DNA of 5,086 nucleotides from CAYWHE01 sp964458125 (GTDB lineage: Bacteria > Bacteroidota > Bacteroidia > AKYH767-A > OLB10), in contig CAYWHE010000248.1 in NCBI GenBank assembly GCA_964458125.1, positions 1 through 5,086 on the forward strand, in the 5' to 3' direction. Below, piece after piece: positions 1 to 5,086 of this stretch (position 1 is its first letter; every line of letters starts with the position of its first letter). The position numbers were made by a program, and so were the translations under genes. The notes under the pieces were generated by a model. It did not search any database, was not told the origin of the DNA, and saw nothing but the letters and a program-made list of their open reading frames with translations.

Positions 1-1
1 C

Positions 2-622
2 AATAATCACTATGCACTGACCGATCTACTGCTGCTGACGGTTTTTTCCGTCTTTATCAAACCGAGTTACTTCTTTGTGTTCTCCATATCCTTCCCGCTT
101 TATTACCTGCTCCGGTTTAGCATCAATAAAAATTTTTTTCTCACCGGAATGGTCAGCCTCCTTGCTGCTTTTTCCCTGCTGCTGGTTTACCGGTATGTTT
201 ATACGGGAAGCGATTCATCCGTAACCATTCGTCCCTTTCATGTCTGGAGCTACTGGAGCGATAACATACCCCTGTCACTGTTGGTTTCCATCCTCTTCCC
301 GCTGCTGTTCCTGGTTTTTTATTACAGGCAGGTCCTGCAGAGCCATTTACTCAGCTATGCCTGGGTTCAGATGCTTGTTGCAGTGCTCATTTACAGCCTG
401 CTTACCGAAACCGGGGGCAGGGAAATGCATGGAAATTTTGGATGGCAAACCATCATATGCAATTATCTTTTGTTTTTTTGCACCTGGATGATCTACCTGG
501 GAATCCTGGCTGAAAGAAGAACGATAAAAGTCAAAGACAGGATCCTGACCGGGGTTTTCCTGCTTCATGTGCTGGCCGGTGTGGTTTTCCTGCTTAAATT
601 GCCTCTTTATGGGGCGCGTTAA
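2..622 (+). CDS. Multi-pass membrane protein, C-terminal part (5' end outside window)
   Basis: The frame is open from the left edge to the TAA at 620-622, giving 206 visible residues, so the true start lies upstream. A GTG at 77 could be called as a start, but it falls inside a hydrophobic stretch and is unlikely. About six hydrophobic segments are visible, near residues 6-18, 22-38, 44-63, 88-108, 117-135, 150-170 and 180-200 (the first two may be one hairpin). A loop before the penultimate segment carries the polar motif ETGGREMHGNFGWQ (residues 136-149), the most distinctive feature and a possible functional site at the membrane face. The gene ends 24 bases before a sugar-nucleotide transaminase, which suggests a polysaccharide cluster and a role in polymerising, moving or modifying a glycan at the inner membrane. 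That role is inferred from position only. I do not recognise the family; an O-antigen polymerase-like or an acyltransferase-like protein are both possible. Confidence 0.75.
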   Translation, partial: NNHYALTDLLLLTVFSVFIKPSYFFVFSISFPLYYLLRFSINKNFFLTGMVSLLAAFSLLLVYRYVYTGSDSSVTIRPFHVWSYWSDNIPLSLLVSILFPLLFLVFYYRQVLQSHLLSYAWVQMLVAVLIYSLLTETGGREMHGNFGWQTIICNYLLFFCTWMIYLGILAERRTIKVKDRILTGVFLLHVLAGVVFLLKLPLYGAR

Positions 623-646
623 CCCAATAACTGAATCTATACACTT

Positions 647-1450
647 ATGAAAATTCCATTTAACAAGCCTTACCTCAGCGGAAATGAACCTGAGTACATC
701 AGGGAAGCTGTATTAAGCGGTAAAATTTCCGGAGACGGAATCTTCACCAAAAAATGCCACGCTTTCTTTGAAAAAAAGTATGGTTTTAAAAAAGCGCTGC
801 TGGTCACCTCCTGTACGGATGCTTTGGAAATGGCTGCTATCCTGGCAGACATTAAGCCAGGGGATGAGGTGATTGCGCCTTCCTATACCTTTGTTTCAAC
901 GGTCAATGCTTTTGTGCTGAGGGGGGCAAAAATTGTTTTTGCAGACAGCCGCCAAGAACATCCCAATATCGATGCCGACACCCTGGAGAGCCTGATCACA
1001 CCACGCACGAAAGCCATCATCGCGGTTCACTATGCCGGGAATGCGTGTGAAATGGATAAAATCATGGCGCTGGCTGCAGCCAATCAACTGCTCGTTATTG
1101 AAGATGCAGCCCAGGCCATCGATTCCTATTACCAAGAGAGGCCCCTCGGCGGCATTGGGCATTTCGGGGCATTTTCATTTCATGAAACCAAGAATATCAT
1201 AGCTGGCGAAGGCGGGTTGATCACCATCAATGATGAAAGGTATATCCATCGTGCGGAAATTGTCCGGGAAAAAGGCACCAACCGATCCGCCTTTTTCCGG
1301 GGGGAGGTCGATAAATACGGATGGGTGGATATCGGCTCTTCCTTTTGCCTTCCGACATCATTGCTGCCTTTCTCTATGCCCAACTGGAAAACCTCTGGAG
1401 CATACAGGGCAAAAGAAAACACATTTGGGACACGTATCATATCCGGCTGA
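647..1450 (+). CDS. wecE: dTDP-4-amino-4,6-dideoxygalactose transaminase, N-terminal part of a frameshifted gene
   Basis: This is a PLP-dependent sugar aminotransferase of the DegT/DnrJ/EryC1 family, closest to WecE (RffA). That enzyme transfers the amino group of glutamate to dTDP-4-keto-6-deoxyglucose to give dTDP-4-amino-4,6-dideoxygalactose in the cytoplasm. Visible marks are the N-terminal IPFNKPYLSGNE, the substrate/PLP loop TSCTDALE (residues 54-61), EDAAQAID with PLP-binding Asp153 (152-159), and SFHETKNI with the Schiff-base Lys182. The region GEVDKYGWVDIGSSF (219-233) still matches the family; after it the frame reads unrelated residues until the TGA at 1448-1450. The matching C-terminus continues in the -1 frame (see 1321-1779). 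Restoring one base gives 377 residues, close to the 376 of E. coli WecE. The ATG at 647 fits the family's N-terminus, and there is no Shine-Dalgarno sequence. The specific substrate is inferred from family resemblance. Confidence 0.88.
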   Translation: MKIPFNKPYLSGNEPEYIREAVLSGKISGDGIFTKKCHAFFEKKYGFKKALLVTSCTDALEMAAILADIKPGDEVIAPSYTFVSTVNAFVLRGAKIVFADSRQEHPNIDADTLESLITPRTKAIIAVHYAGNACEMDKIMALAAANQLLVIEDAAQAIDSYYQERPLGGIGHFGAFSFHETKNIIAGEGGLITINDERYIHRAEIVREKGTNRSAFFRGEVDKYGWVDIGSSFCLPTSLLPFSMPNWKTSGAYRAKENTFGTRIISG

Positions 1451-1779
1451 GGCCACTGGAGACGGAAGGAAAACTGTTGCGGCCGGTTCTTCCTGAATAT
1501 GCCACCAACAATGCGCACATGTATTACGTAATTTGCCGGAACCTGGAGGAACGCACCGGACTGATCAACCACCTGAAAGCTAATGATATACTTTCTGTTT
1601 TTCACTACCTGTCGCTACACCGGTCCCCATTTTACAAGGACAAACATGACGGACGTGCCTTACCAAACAGCGATCGTTTCAGCGACTGCCTGCTGAGGCT
1701 TCCGATGTATTTTGAACTGACCGAGGATGACCTGAACAGGATCATCGGTTGCATATATGAATATTATAATAAGCGGTGA
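1321..1779 (+). CDS. wecE: dTDP-4-amino-4,6-dideoxygalactose transaminase, C-terminal part of the same frameshifted gene
   Basis: This frame carries the missing C-terminal domain of the transaminase that begins at 647. Family-like sequence starts at about 1343 with LPSDIIAAFLYAQLENL, exactly where the upstream frame loses its match. It continues through the NNAHMYYVICRN strand and LSLHRSPFY to the C-terminal helix ending at TGA 1777-1779. The ATG at 1321 that opens the frame is out of frame with the real protein there, so it is unlikely to be a real start. Without a frameshift this piece lacks the PLP lysine and would be inactive alone. Its last 23 bases overlap the start of the formyltransferase gene, suggesting translational coupling in one transcript. 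The protein part is not degraded: no extra stops or odd residues are seen. This favours a sequencing or recent indel over an old pseudogene. Confidence 0.85.
   Translation: MGGYRLFLLPSDIIAAFLYAQLENLWSIQGKRKHIWDTYHIRLRPLETEGKLLRPVLPEYATNNAHMYYVICRNLEERTGLINHLKANDILSVFHYLSLHRSPFYKDKHDGRALPNSDRFSDCLLRLPMYFELTEDDLNRIIGCIYEYYNKR
1340..1350 (+). other. Frameshift site in wecE (one T missing from a T run)
   Basis: The run TTTT at 1343-1346 sits where the WecE match jumps from the 647 frame to the 1321 frame. Inserting one T there makes the joined protein read WVDIGSSFLPSDIIAAF, the expected family sequence across this region, with no residue gained or lost. The site does not form a good -1 slippery heptamer, because the P-site Phe codon TTT would have to re-pair on CTT. 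A homopolymer deletion is therefore the simpler reading. Confidence 0.85.
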
Positions 1780-2662
1780 GCCTGTCATGGAACCGGTTTC
1801 CTTTTACCTGATGAACCAGCGGGGCTGGTCAGTACTTTCAGCTGTTCTGGATGGTTTCGGTGCCGGGATAATCAGGGCGGTCGTTACCTCCCGGGATACG
1901 GCCATGTCCAAAGATTATTACGATGAGATTGTCTCCCTTTGCGGGAAACACAAGGTACCTGTTTACGACCGGACCAGCGTTGATATCCCAAAAAAAGGTT
2001 TTAAAATCGCCATTGGCTGGCGCTGGCTGATACCCGACAGTACCAACCTCATCGTGCTGCATGATTCCCTCTTACCCCGTTACCGGGGATTTACCCCGCT
2101 GGTGAACATGTTGATCAATGGGGAGCAAAAAATTGGCGTAACGGCCCTTTACGCATCGGAAGAATACGACAAGGGCGAAATTATCGGCCAATTGGCAGTG
2201 CCTGCTTTGTATCCGTTGCGAATCAGTGCCGCTATCGAACAGGTCAGCTCACTTTATGAAAAACTGGTACTGGACATACTTCGCCAGTTTGCCCAAGGAA
2301 AAAGACCCGCATCCAGTTCCCAGGAAGAAGCCCTGGCGACTTATAGCCTATGGAGGGAGGAGGCGGATTACCGGATAAACTGGAACCTGCCCGCCCCCGA
2401 GATCAGGCGTTTCATTGATGCTGTCGGCTTCCCTTATAAAGGGGCTTCCTCACGGGCAGGAGACAAAACTGTGCGGATACAGGCTGCCGAAGAAGCAGGC
2501 GATGTCCGGATTGAAAACCGCGATGCCGGCAAGATTATTTTTATGAATGAAGGCAAACCTGTGGTTGTCTGCGGACAGGGGTTGTTGCAGATTACGGATA
2601 TTCAGGACGAAGAAGGAAAATCACTGCTTCCATATACGAAATTCAGGACCCGTTTCTGCTGA
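1757..2662 (+). CDS. Formyltransferase-family protein, likely sugar-nucleotide N-formyltransferase
   Basis: This 301-residue protein has the methionyl-tRNA formyltransferase fold: an N-terminal domain (about 1-180) and a C-terminal OB-like domain (about 195-301, with INWNLPAPEIRRFIDAVGFPYKGA at 207-230). Such enzymes transfer a formyl group from N10-formyltetrahydrofolate to an amine. The signature loop is HDSLLPRYRG (102-111) followed by IGVTALYASEEYDKGEI (126-142). Aligned by eye with E. coli Fmt, His102 matches His108 and Asp138 matches Asp144, but the catalytic Asn106 is Val100. A tRNA formylase is unlikely given the context: the gene overlaps a sugar 4-aminotransferase by 23 bases, so the likely substrate is dTDP-4-amino-4,6-dideoxygalactose, yielding the 4-formamido sugar. 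This is inference. The ATG at 1757 is preferred because it opens the first beta strand (NIIISGEP); the next ATG at 1787 would remove it. The stop codon lies inside overlapping hairpins. Confidence 0.85.
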   Translation: MNIIISGEPVMEPVSFYLMNQRGWSVLSAVLDGFGAGIIRAVVTSRDTAMSKDYYDEIVSLCGKHKVPVYDRTSVDIPKKGFKIAIGWRWLIPDSTNLIVLHDSLLPRYRGFTPLVNMLINGEQKIGVTALYASEEYDKGEIIGQLAVPALYPLRISAAIEQVSSLYEKLVLDILRQFAQGKRPASSSQEEALATYSLWREEADYRINWNLPAPEIRRFIDAVGFPYKGASSRAGDKTVRIQAAEEAGDVRIENRDAGKIIFMNEGKPVVVCGQGLLQITDIQDEEGKSLLPYTKFRTRFC

Positions 2663-2668
2663 ACGGGT
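2648..2668 (+). repeat. Inverted repeat overlapping the formyltransferase stop codon, competing with the terminator hairpin
   Basis: ACCCGTT (2648-2654) and AACGGGT (2662-2668) are perfect 7-base complements around a 7-base loop. The loop and the right arm are also the left arm and loop of the next hairpin (2655-2679). The two stems therefore interleave and cannot both form fully as simple hairpins. The TGA stop (2660-2662) lies within the loop and arm. Confidence 0.6.
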
Positions 2669-2683
2669 ATTTCAGCAGATTTT
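2655..2683 (+). terminator. Putative intrinsic terminator after the polysaccharide cluster
   Basis: TCTGCTGAA (2655-2663) pairs perfectly over nine bases with TTCAGCAGA (2671-2679) around a 7-base loop, and is followed by TTTT (2680-2683). It starts seven bases before the end of the formyltransferase gene's TGA and lies upstream of a promoter-like element for enolase, where a transcript end would be expected. The stem is only moderately GC-rich and the T run is short, so termination may be partial. Confidence 0.55.
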
Positions 2684-2710
2684 AAACACGGCTATTTTGC
2701 CTGCAGGTAT

Positions 2711-2745
2711 TTTTTTCGGGATGTTCCGGCTAAATTGTATTTTTG
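2711..2745 (+). promoter_or_regulatory. Bacteroidota-type promoter for enolase
   Basis: TATTTTTG at 2738-2745 matches the TAnnTTTG -7 element used by the primary sigma factor of Bacteroidota. A T-rich stretch with TTTCG at 2714-2718 lies about 20 bases upstream, at the position of the -33 TTTG element, but it matches imperfectly. Transcription would start at about 2750, leaving a leader of roughly 20 bases before the ATG at 2772, which has no Shine-Dalgarno sequence. The gap 2663-2771 otherwise holds only the terminator. Confidence 0.5.
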
Positions 2746-2771
2746 CCGGCAAAACAGAACGCAGACCTGAT

Positions 2772-4043
2772 ATGGGAACAATAGCCGGGATAATTGCCAG
2801 ACAGATTTTGGATTCAAGGGGAAACCCCACCGTTGAAGTTGATGTTTACACCTCTAACGGCATCATGGGCCGTGCAGCTGTTCCTTCCGGGGCATCTACC
2901 GGCGCCCATGAAGCAGTTGAATTACGCGACAATGATAAAAAGAGATACCTGGGCAAGGGTGTGCTGAAGGCGGTAAACAATATCAACAGCGCTATTGCGG
3001 AGGAACTGAAGGGTAGCAGCATTTTTGCCCAGGGATCCATCGACAACCGCATGATTGCACTGGACGGAACGGAAAATAAGGGTAACCTGGGCGCCAACGC
3101 CATCCTGGGTGTTTCCCTGGCCGTTGCCAAAGCCGCCGCTCTTGAATCGGGAATGCCGCTTTACCGTTATGTCGGCGGTGTCAATGCCCGGACCCTGCCT
3201 GTTCCGATGATGAACATACTGAACGGGGGCTCCCATGCAGACAACAGTATCGATTTTCAGGAGTTTATGGTGATGCCAACCGGTGCAGGGTCCTTTTCCG
3301 AAGCCTTGCGCATGGGTGCCGAGGTTTTTCACCACCTGAAAAAAGTTCTGAAAGACAAGGGCCTTTCCACCAATGTCGGGGATGAAGGCGGTTTTGCACC
3401 GAATATCAAATCCAATGAAGAAGCCATCCAGATCGTCCTGAAAGCCATAGAGTCAGCAGGTTACCGTCCTGGCGAAGATATTTATATTGCCATGGATGCC
3501 GCTTCAACCGAGTTTTACGATGCCACCGCAAAGGTTTACCATTTACACAAGTCAAGCGGGGAGAAACTCACCTCCTCCCAACTGGTAGCTTACTGGAAGG
3601 ACTGGGTTTCCAAATACCCCATCCTGTCTATTGAGGACGGCCTAGCCGAAGATGACTGGGAAGGCTGGAAGGAAATGACCCAGGTACTTGGGGATAAAAT
3701 TCAGCTGGTTGGAGATGACCTGTTTGTGACCAATGTCACCCGGCTTCAGAAGGGTATTAACGAAGGCATCGCCAACTCCATCCTGGTGAAAGTAAACCAG
3801 ATCGGTACGCTGACCGAAACCATCAATGCCGTGGAACTGGCCAAATCAAATTCCTATACTTCCGTGATGAGTCACCGCTCTGGTGAAACGGAGGACAGCA
3901 CCATAGCCGACCTTGCTGTTGCCCTTCATACCGGGCAGATCAAAACCGGTTCAGCCTCACGTTCCGACAGAATAGCCAAGTACAACCAATTGCTCCGGAT
4001 TGAGGAGGAACTGGGTGAATCCGCCGAGTTCCATAAAATGTAA
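2772..4043 (+). CDS. eno: Enolase (phosphopyruvate hydratase)
   Basis: Enolase interconverts 2-phosphoglycerate and phosphoenolpyruvate in glycolysis and gluconeogenesis, as a cytoplasmic Mg2+-dependent enzyme. The 423-residue protein is full length (E. coli: 432). Visible sites are the mobile loop PSGASTGAHE (38-47), SHADN with His155, DFQEFM with Glu164, GDEGGF with Glu205, metal ligands Asp242, Glu288 and Asp315/316, the signature ILVKVNQIGTLTET with catalytic Lys340, SHRSGETED (367-375), and QIKTGS with Lys391. The reading frame is open back to 2547, but that extension lies inside the formyltransferase gene and does not resemble the family. The ATG at 2772 gives the standard start MGTIAGIIARQILDSRGNPT. 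The gene appears to have its own promoter at 2738-2745. It is followed after 33 bases by a small membrane protein gene with no terminator between, so they probably share a transcript. Confidence 0.98.
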   Translation: MGTIAGIIARQILDSRGNPTVEVDVYTSNGIMGRAAVPSGASTGAHEAVELRDNDKKRYLGKGVLKAVNNINSAIAEELKGSSIFAQGSIDNRMIALDGTENKGNLGANAILGVSLAVAKAAALESGMPLYRYVGGVNARTLPVPMMNILNGGSHADNSIDFQEFMVMPTGAGSFSEALRMGAEVFHHLKKVLKDKGLSTNVGDEGGFAPNIKSNEEAIQIVLKAIESAGYRPGEDIYIAMDAASTEFYDATAKVYHLHKSSGEKLTSSQLVAYWKDWVSKYPILSIEDGLAEDDWEGWKEMTQVLGDKIQLVGDDLFVTNVTRLQKGINEGIANSILVKVNQIGTLTETINAVELAKSNSYTSVMSHRSGETEDSTIADLAVALHTGQIKTGSASRSDRIAKYNQLLRIEEELGESAEFHKM

Positions 4044-4076
4044 AAAACGGGCCAAAAGCTGCCAAACAACCCAACG

Positions 4077-4397
4077 ATGGAAAAAGAAGGCAACAACCTG
4101 AAGCAGGCTGAGGGAGAATCTTCACTGGCTCATCATCATGGGGACAGGGTTCGTGTACGCAAACGAATAAGAGTGAAAAAGAAAAAGAGCCCCAGGAAAA
4201 AAATACGCAAATTTATAGAGCGTCTGATTTGGCTGATCATCCTGGTTGCGTTTCTGTTAACCCTGATCTACCTGTTAAAGGAGCTGGACCTGACAGATGC
4301 CCGGTATAAGAAAAAGAAAAGTTCGCTCAACCGGATCAGGCCGATTGAGCTATTTTTCAGCTCTTCCAAAACCTCCGGTGAAGCTATCAAAACCTGA
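4077..4397 (+). CDS. Small basic single-pass membrane protein, function unknown
   Basis: The 106-residue product has a polar N-terminus with HHH at 19-21. A strongly basic segment follows at about 24-45, where more than half of the residues are Arg or Lys. One hydrophobic helix lies at about 50-68 (LIWLIILVAFLLTLIYLL), and a short tail of about 38 residues starts with another basic patch, KKKK at 78-81. The excess of positive charge before the helix predicts a cytoplasmic N-terminus and a C-terminus on the other side of the inner membrane, although the second basic patch weakens that prediction. The gene lies 33 bases after eno, with no terminator between, and ends before a weak terminator. 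I do not recognise the family. Coding status rests on length, the coherent topology and the operon-like position. Binding to nucleic acid or acidic lipid by the basic segment is possible but only a guess. Confidence 0.75.
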   Translation: MEKEGNNLKQAEGESSLAHHHGDRVRVRKRIRVKKKKSPRKKIRKFIERLIWLIILVAFLLTLIYLLKELDLTDARYKKKKSSLNRIRPIELFFSSSKTSGEAIKT

Positions 4398-4422
4398 TAT
4401 TTCTCATGTGCCTGGAAATGCC

Positions 4423-4447
4423 GGTTTAACTGCCAGTAAGCCTTTTT
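4423..4447 (+). terminator. Weak putative intrinsic terminator after the enolase unit
   Basis: GGTTTA (4423-4428) pairs with TAAGCC (4437-4442), with one G-T wobble and an 8-base loop, and is followed directly by TTTTT (4443-4447). The six-base stem is weak, but the hairpin is well placed, 26 bases after the small membrane protein gene. The remaining 98 bases to the citrate synthase start hold no clear promoter. TATTTTG at 4456-4462 is one base short of the TAnnTTTG consensus. Confidence 0.4.
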
Positions 4448-4545
4448 AACGCATTTATTTTGGAGATTGTCATGCTTCTTCCTAAATTCGCAAGCGTTTT
4501 TCAGACAAAAAAAACTAAGTCGATTTTATAATCGTTTAGCTACTT

Positions 4546-4830
4546 ATGGATAAGCTTAAAGAGAAATTCGAACAAACTGCTGCGCCTGTTGCTCAGCAAA
4601 TCAAAGAGCTGATCAGGGACCACGGGGACCATGTGATCGGGCAATACACCATTGAACAGGTTTACCATGGCATGAAAGGCATGATCGGGATGGTTACCGA
4701 GACGTCCAAACTAGATCCGGAAGAAGGGATCCGTTTTCGCAAGTCGTACAGGGCGGCGAGTACTGTCCCGATTCCAGAGACAGCAGTGCCGAGGTCGGCC
4801 ACAGATGTTCCCGGTGATGGCTTTCCGTAG
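4546..4830 (+). pseudogene. gltA: Citrate synthase, 5' fragment interrupted after 65 codons
   Basis: Citrate synthase condenses oxaloacetate and acetyl-CoA to citrate in the TCA cycle. The first 65 residues match the N-terminus of the longer, eukaryote-like citrate synthases as I recall them from Bacteroidota: a start MDKLKEKFEQ, then IKELIRDHGDHVIG (19-32), VYHGMKGMIGMVTETS (39-54) and LDPEEGIRFR (56-65). The family continues with G and a SIPEL-like segment. Here the match stops at about 4740, and a further 29 unrelated codons run to TAG at 4828-4830. The His and Asp catalytic residues of the full protein (about 430-450 residues) are all missing. GC rises from about 49% to about 61% at the same point. 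I recall eno and gltA being close neighbours in some Bacteroidota, which supports the call. Either an insertion split the gene, or the contig is chimeric from 4741 onward; the rest of gltA is not in this window. Confidence 0.8.
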
Positions 4831-4911
4831 GGTGGCAGTTACTCCGTGCGTTGGGTTCTCCTCCGACAGCGGCGGGCCTTCTACCTCAGACTGAACTAAT
4901 CTGTGCGTGTG

Positions 4912-5086
4912 CTGCGCGGACACTACGCCGCGTAGTACGGGCAACTGGCACCGACTGGATTCCTTCCGGCAAGAGGTCAAGCGACAGTGGTATCGAACGC
5001 TACGCCGCCGCAACGAACGCGAGCTGACGTGGGCGCAATATCAACTGCTGCTCGACCGATGGCCACTGCCCGCACCACAGCTTCAG
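4912..5086 (+). pseudogene. Group II intron reverse transcriptase/maturase, decayed C-terminal fragment (3' end outside window)
   Basis: Group II intron-encoded proteins help the intron RNA to splice and copy it into new DNA sites. Their C-terminus typically reads like KLRGHYAYYG..GN, then a helix with W..TLRRR and a tryptophan-led helix ending in YPLP.P. Here LRGHYAA, a TAG stop and YG are read from 4912 in one frame. GNWHRLDSFRQEVKRQWYRT, LRRRNERELTWAQYQLLLDR and WPLPAPQLQ then follow in the next frame, open from 4940 to the window end. The stop at 4933-4935 and a net loss of about five bases between the two parts mean the protein is broken. No reverse transcriptase domain, including its YADD active site, occurs upstream, as gltA sequence lies only 170 bases away. 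The family call rests on recalled motifs and is fairly firm. The state of decay is what the sequence shows, though errors near a contig end could contribute. Confidence 0.7.
4922..4936. repeat. 15-base perfect palindrome at the maturase break
   Basis: ACTACGC (4922-4928) and GCGTAGT (4930-4936) are exact reverse complements around a single C. The palindrome contains the in-frame TAG stop and sits where the maturase reading frame breaks. Confidence 0.6.

Larger units (their letters stand above)
4741..5086 (+). mobile_element. Probable group II intron remnant or chimeric segment inside gltA
   Basis: From 4741 to the window end the DNA is about 61% GC (212 of 346 bases counted), against about 49% in the gltA fragment just before it. 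The last 175 bases encode the C-terminus of a group II intron reverse transcriptase/maturase. The first 170 bases (4741-4910) show no recognisable protein in any frame I read. The junction at 4740/4741 does not show the GTGYG start of a group II intron. If this is an intron, its 5' part and the reverse transcriptase domain are deleted or rearranged. The right end is outside the window. Confidence 0.5.

Noticed and set aside
1338..1350. Programmed -1 ribosomal frameshift in wecE
   Set aside because: There is no good slippery heptamer; re-pairing of the Phe codon on CTT is imperfect, and I know of no frameshifting in this family.
1757..2662. Assignment as housekeeping methionyl-tRNA formyltransferase (fmt)
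   Set aside because: The catalytic Asn is replaced, the signature loop differs, and the gene overlaps a sugar aminotransferase, all unlike fmt.
2547..2771. N-terminal extension of enolase to 498 residues
   Set aside because: The extra 75 codons lie inside the formyltransferase gene and across the terminator, do not resemble the family, and the standard enolase start is at 2772.
2846..3335. - strand open frames opposite enolase
   Set aside because: They lie fully inside a well-conserved enolase gene and show no independent coding signs.
4527..4532. TATAAT as a -10 box for gltA
   Set aside because: It would leave a leader of only about seven bases, has no -35 partner that I can see, and is not the promoter type of this phylum.
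4711..5013. A - strand 100-codon open frame across the gltA/intron junction
   Set aside because: It overlaps two recognisable + strand coding pieces, spans the breakpoint, and matches nothing I know. It is probably a chance frame in GC-rich DNA.

Overview
The window looks like a chromosomal segment from a member of the Bacteroidota, probably Bacteroidales or a relative. This rests on several signs. GC is about 48-49% across the genes I counted. Genes lack Shine-Dalgarno sequences. A TAnnTTTG-type promoter element sits just ahead of enolase. The citrate synthase N-terminus is of the longer, eukaryote-like type that I associate with this phylum. All recognisable genes are on the + strand.

Positions 1-2662 are the end of a surface-polysaccharide type cluster. 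It begins with the C-terminal part of a multi-pass membrane protein of unknown function. Next comes a WecE/RffA-type sugar-nucleotide transaminase, which would make dTDP-4-amino-4,6-dideoxygalactose. As written it is broken by a one-base frameshift in a T run at 1343-1346. A formyltransferase-fold protein overlaps the end of the transaminase gene. Together the two enzymes could make a 4-formamido-4,6-dideoxy sugar for a surface glycan, although the formyltransferase lacks the usual catalytic Asn. The cluster ends in a terminator-like hairpin that overlaps a second, mutually exclusive hairpin.

Positions 2700-4450 hold housekeeping DNA. A phylum-type promoter precedes a complete enolase gene with all catalytic residues. 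A small, very basic single-pass membrane protein of unknown function follows closely, and then a weak terminator.

Positions 4546-5086 are disrupted. A citrate synthase gene starts normally, but its homology stops abruptly after 65 codons at about 4740. GC then rises from about 49% to about 61%. The far end encodes a decayed C-terminus of a group II intron reverse transcriptase/maturase, with a stop, a frameshift and a small perfect palindrome at the break. This is either a degraded intron insertion in gltA or an assembly chimera near a contig end; the sequence alone cannot decide.

I did not find a convincing undescribed system. The points most worth checking are the gltA/intron junction, the Asn-less formyltransferase paired with the transaminase, and the overlapping hairpins at 2648-2683.
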